This document shows positions 4,442 to 5,272 of a DNA stretch of 5,272 nucleotides, in pieces. Location: contig JAMCWZ010000106.1 of NCBI GenBank assembly GCA_023480765.1, positions 1 through 5,272 on the forward strand, written 5' to 3'. The position numbers and the translations under genes are program-made. This DNA comes from Nitrospirota bacterium (GTDB lineage: Bacteria > Nitrospirota_A > Leptospirillia > Leptospirillales > Leptospirillaceae). Below the pieces are notes generated by a model. The model did not search any database, was not told the origin of the DNA, and was given only the letters and a program-made list of their open reading frames with translations. Position 1 is the stretch's first letter, and every line of letters begins with the position of its first letter.

Positions 4442-5272
4442 TCAAAGCGCCAGATATTTTTCCATTGAAAAATAGCGTTCATAACTGTCGCAGACAATTG
4501 TCACGACATGGCTCCCCGGGGGGAGTGTCCGGGCGAGGAGCATGGCACCGGCGACATTGGCCCCGGAGGAAATTCCCGCCATGATTCCCTCTTCCCGGGT
4601 CAGTCGCCGCATTGTCTCTATGGCGGTCCGGTCGTCGATGGGTTCGATTTTATCACAAACCGACCTGTCGAGAATCTTTGGAACGAAGCCTGCCCCAATT
4701 CCCTGAATCCGGTGGGGGCCTGGAGCTGCACCGGAGAGAACGGCACTCGAAGCCGGTTCCAGGCCCCAAATCCGCACCCCCCCATAGCGCTCTCTCAAAA
4801 ACCGGCCGACGCCGGTGATCGTTCCCCCGGTTCCGATCCCCGCCACGAATCCGTCGGGAAGACGACCAAGCTGGTCCAGAATCTCTGGTCCGGTCGTCCT
4901 GTAGTGAGACTCAGGGTTGGCAGGGTTCTCAAACTGACGGGGCATGAATGATCCGGGACGTTCCGAGACAAGCGATTCTGCCCTTCGAATAGCCCCGGCC
5001 ATGCCATCCCTGGCAGGAGTCAACTCGACTTCGGCGCCCAGGGCCTTGAGGTGGTAGACCCGTTCCTGACTCACACCTTCCGGCATCACGATGACGACCG
5101 GATACCCTTTCAAAACACCAATCTGGGCCAGGGCAATTCCCGTGTTTCCACTGGTTGCTTCAACAATCCGGCCTCCCGGGGCAAGCTCTCCGTTCCTCTC
5201 GGCCTGTTCCACCATGTAACGGGCAGGTCGGTCCTTCACGGACCCCCCCAGATTGGTGTTTTGAAAGGGTAT
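4442..5272 (-). CDS. cysM: Cysteine synthase (PLP-dependent, CysM/CysK family), 5' end missing
   Basis: This fold-type II PLP enzyme joins a sulfur nucleophile to an activated serine to make cysteine. The frame is open to the right edge (visible start IPFQNTNLGG), so the first few dozen residues lie outside; 276 residues are visible. The Schiff-base lysine lies in SVKDRPA (Lys codon 5234-5236). Further motifs are the substrate-binding TSGNTG loop (5138-5155), QFENPANPE, the PLP-phosphate loop GTGGTITG (from 4834) and GISSG (4562-4576). The N-terminal half resembles CysM, but HRIQGIGAGF (4685-4714) is the CysK/O-acetylserine type. From memory, M. tuberculosis CysM has RNMDEGF there, with the Arg used for O-phosphoserine, so O-acetylserine is the likelier substrate here. 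It is the first visible gene of the operon, and its linkage to a CysO-like carrier suggests a protein thiocarboxylate as sulfur donor, with free sulfide as the alternative. A GTG at 5239 is internal to the conserved lysine motif and is not the start. Confidence 0.9.
   Translation of the reverse strand: MPFQNTNLGGSVKDRPARYMVEQAERNGELAPGGRIVEATSGNTGIALAQIGVLKGYPVVIVMPEGVSQERVYHLKALGAEVELTPARDGMAGAIRRAESLVSERPGSFMPRQFENPANPESHYRTTGPEILDQLGRLPDGFVAGIGTGGTITGVGRFLRERYGGVRIWGLEPASSAVLSGAAPGPHRIQGIGAGFVPKILDRSVCDKIEPIDDRTAIETMRRLTREEGIMAGISSGANVAGAMLLARTLPPGSHVVTIVCDSYERYFSMEKYLAL

Larger units (their letters stand above)
1..5272 (-). other. Sulfur-carrier amino-acid biosynthesis operon (partial)
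   Basis: Eight genes share the minus strand in the order cysteine synthase, E1-like enzyme, threonine synthase, CysO-like carrier, NIL protein, second E1-like enzyme, JAMM peptidase, response regulator. Junctions are +36, -38, +21, -4, +24, -1 and -1 bp, and most starts carry a Shine-Dalgarno (SD)-like sequence. This spacing strongly suggests co-transcription and translational coupling. The first gene runs off the right edge and the last off the left edge, so promoter and terminator are not in view. Cysteine synthase, E1, carrier and JAMM peptidase are the components of the known CysO-CysM-Mec cysteine pathway. The role of threonine synthase, NIL protein and response regulator within it is inferred from position only. 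Confidence 0.82.

Noticed and set aside
3623..4468. Long open frame on the plus strand opposite moeB copy 1 (about 281 codons)
   Set aside because: Antisense to a conserved E1-like gene, with no protein signature; treated as a shadow.

Overview
The window is one densely packed run of eight genes, all on the minus strand and read from high to low coordinates. Base composition is moderately GC-rich by eye. The gene content and protein style would fit an autotrophic or environmental bacterium such as a member of the Nitrospirota (Leptospirillum/Nitrospira type). That assignment is an impression from memory and is weakly supported; no rRNA or other taxonomic marker is present.

Layout in transcription order: cysteine synthase (4442->5272, start cut off by the window edge); a MoeB/ThiF-type E1-like adenylyltransferase (3593-4405); a zinc-ribbon threonine synthase (2350-3630); a CysO/MoaD-like sulfur-carrier protein (2047-2328); a stand-alone NIL-domain protein (1808-2050); a second MoeB/ThiF-type adenylyltransferase (980-1783); a JAMM/M67 metallopeptidase of the Mec type (552-980); and a PhoB/OmpR-type response regulator (1-552, C-terminus cut off by the window edge). 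Gaps are 36 bp or less, and four junctions overlap by 38, 4, 1 and 1 bp. No terminator or promoter is visible between genes, so the set looks like a single transcription unit whose promoter lies beyond position 5272.

Function: the set matches the protein-thiocarboxylate route to cysteine known from Mycobacterium tuberculosis (MoeZ-CysO-CysM-Mec). An E1-like enzyme adenylates the C-terminal Gly of the carrier, sulfur is loaded as a thiocarboxylate, CysM attaches it to an activated serine, and the JAMM peptidase releases cysteine. The differences from that scheme are the main interest. (1) The carrier ends Gly-Gly-Cys-Arg rather than Gly-Gly, so it should need proteolytic trimming before activation, as in the thioquinolobactin (QbsE/QbsD) and Wolinella HcyS/HcyD systems. 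(2) There are two E1 paralogues, neither with a rhodanese domain. (3) A variant threonine synthase and a NIL-domain protein, the latter a fold linked to methionine transport and homocysteine synthesis, sit next to the carrier, raising the possibility of a second arm towards homocysteine. (4) A response regulator is translationally coupled to the peptidase gene. There is no intergenic stretch longer than 36 bp in the window.
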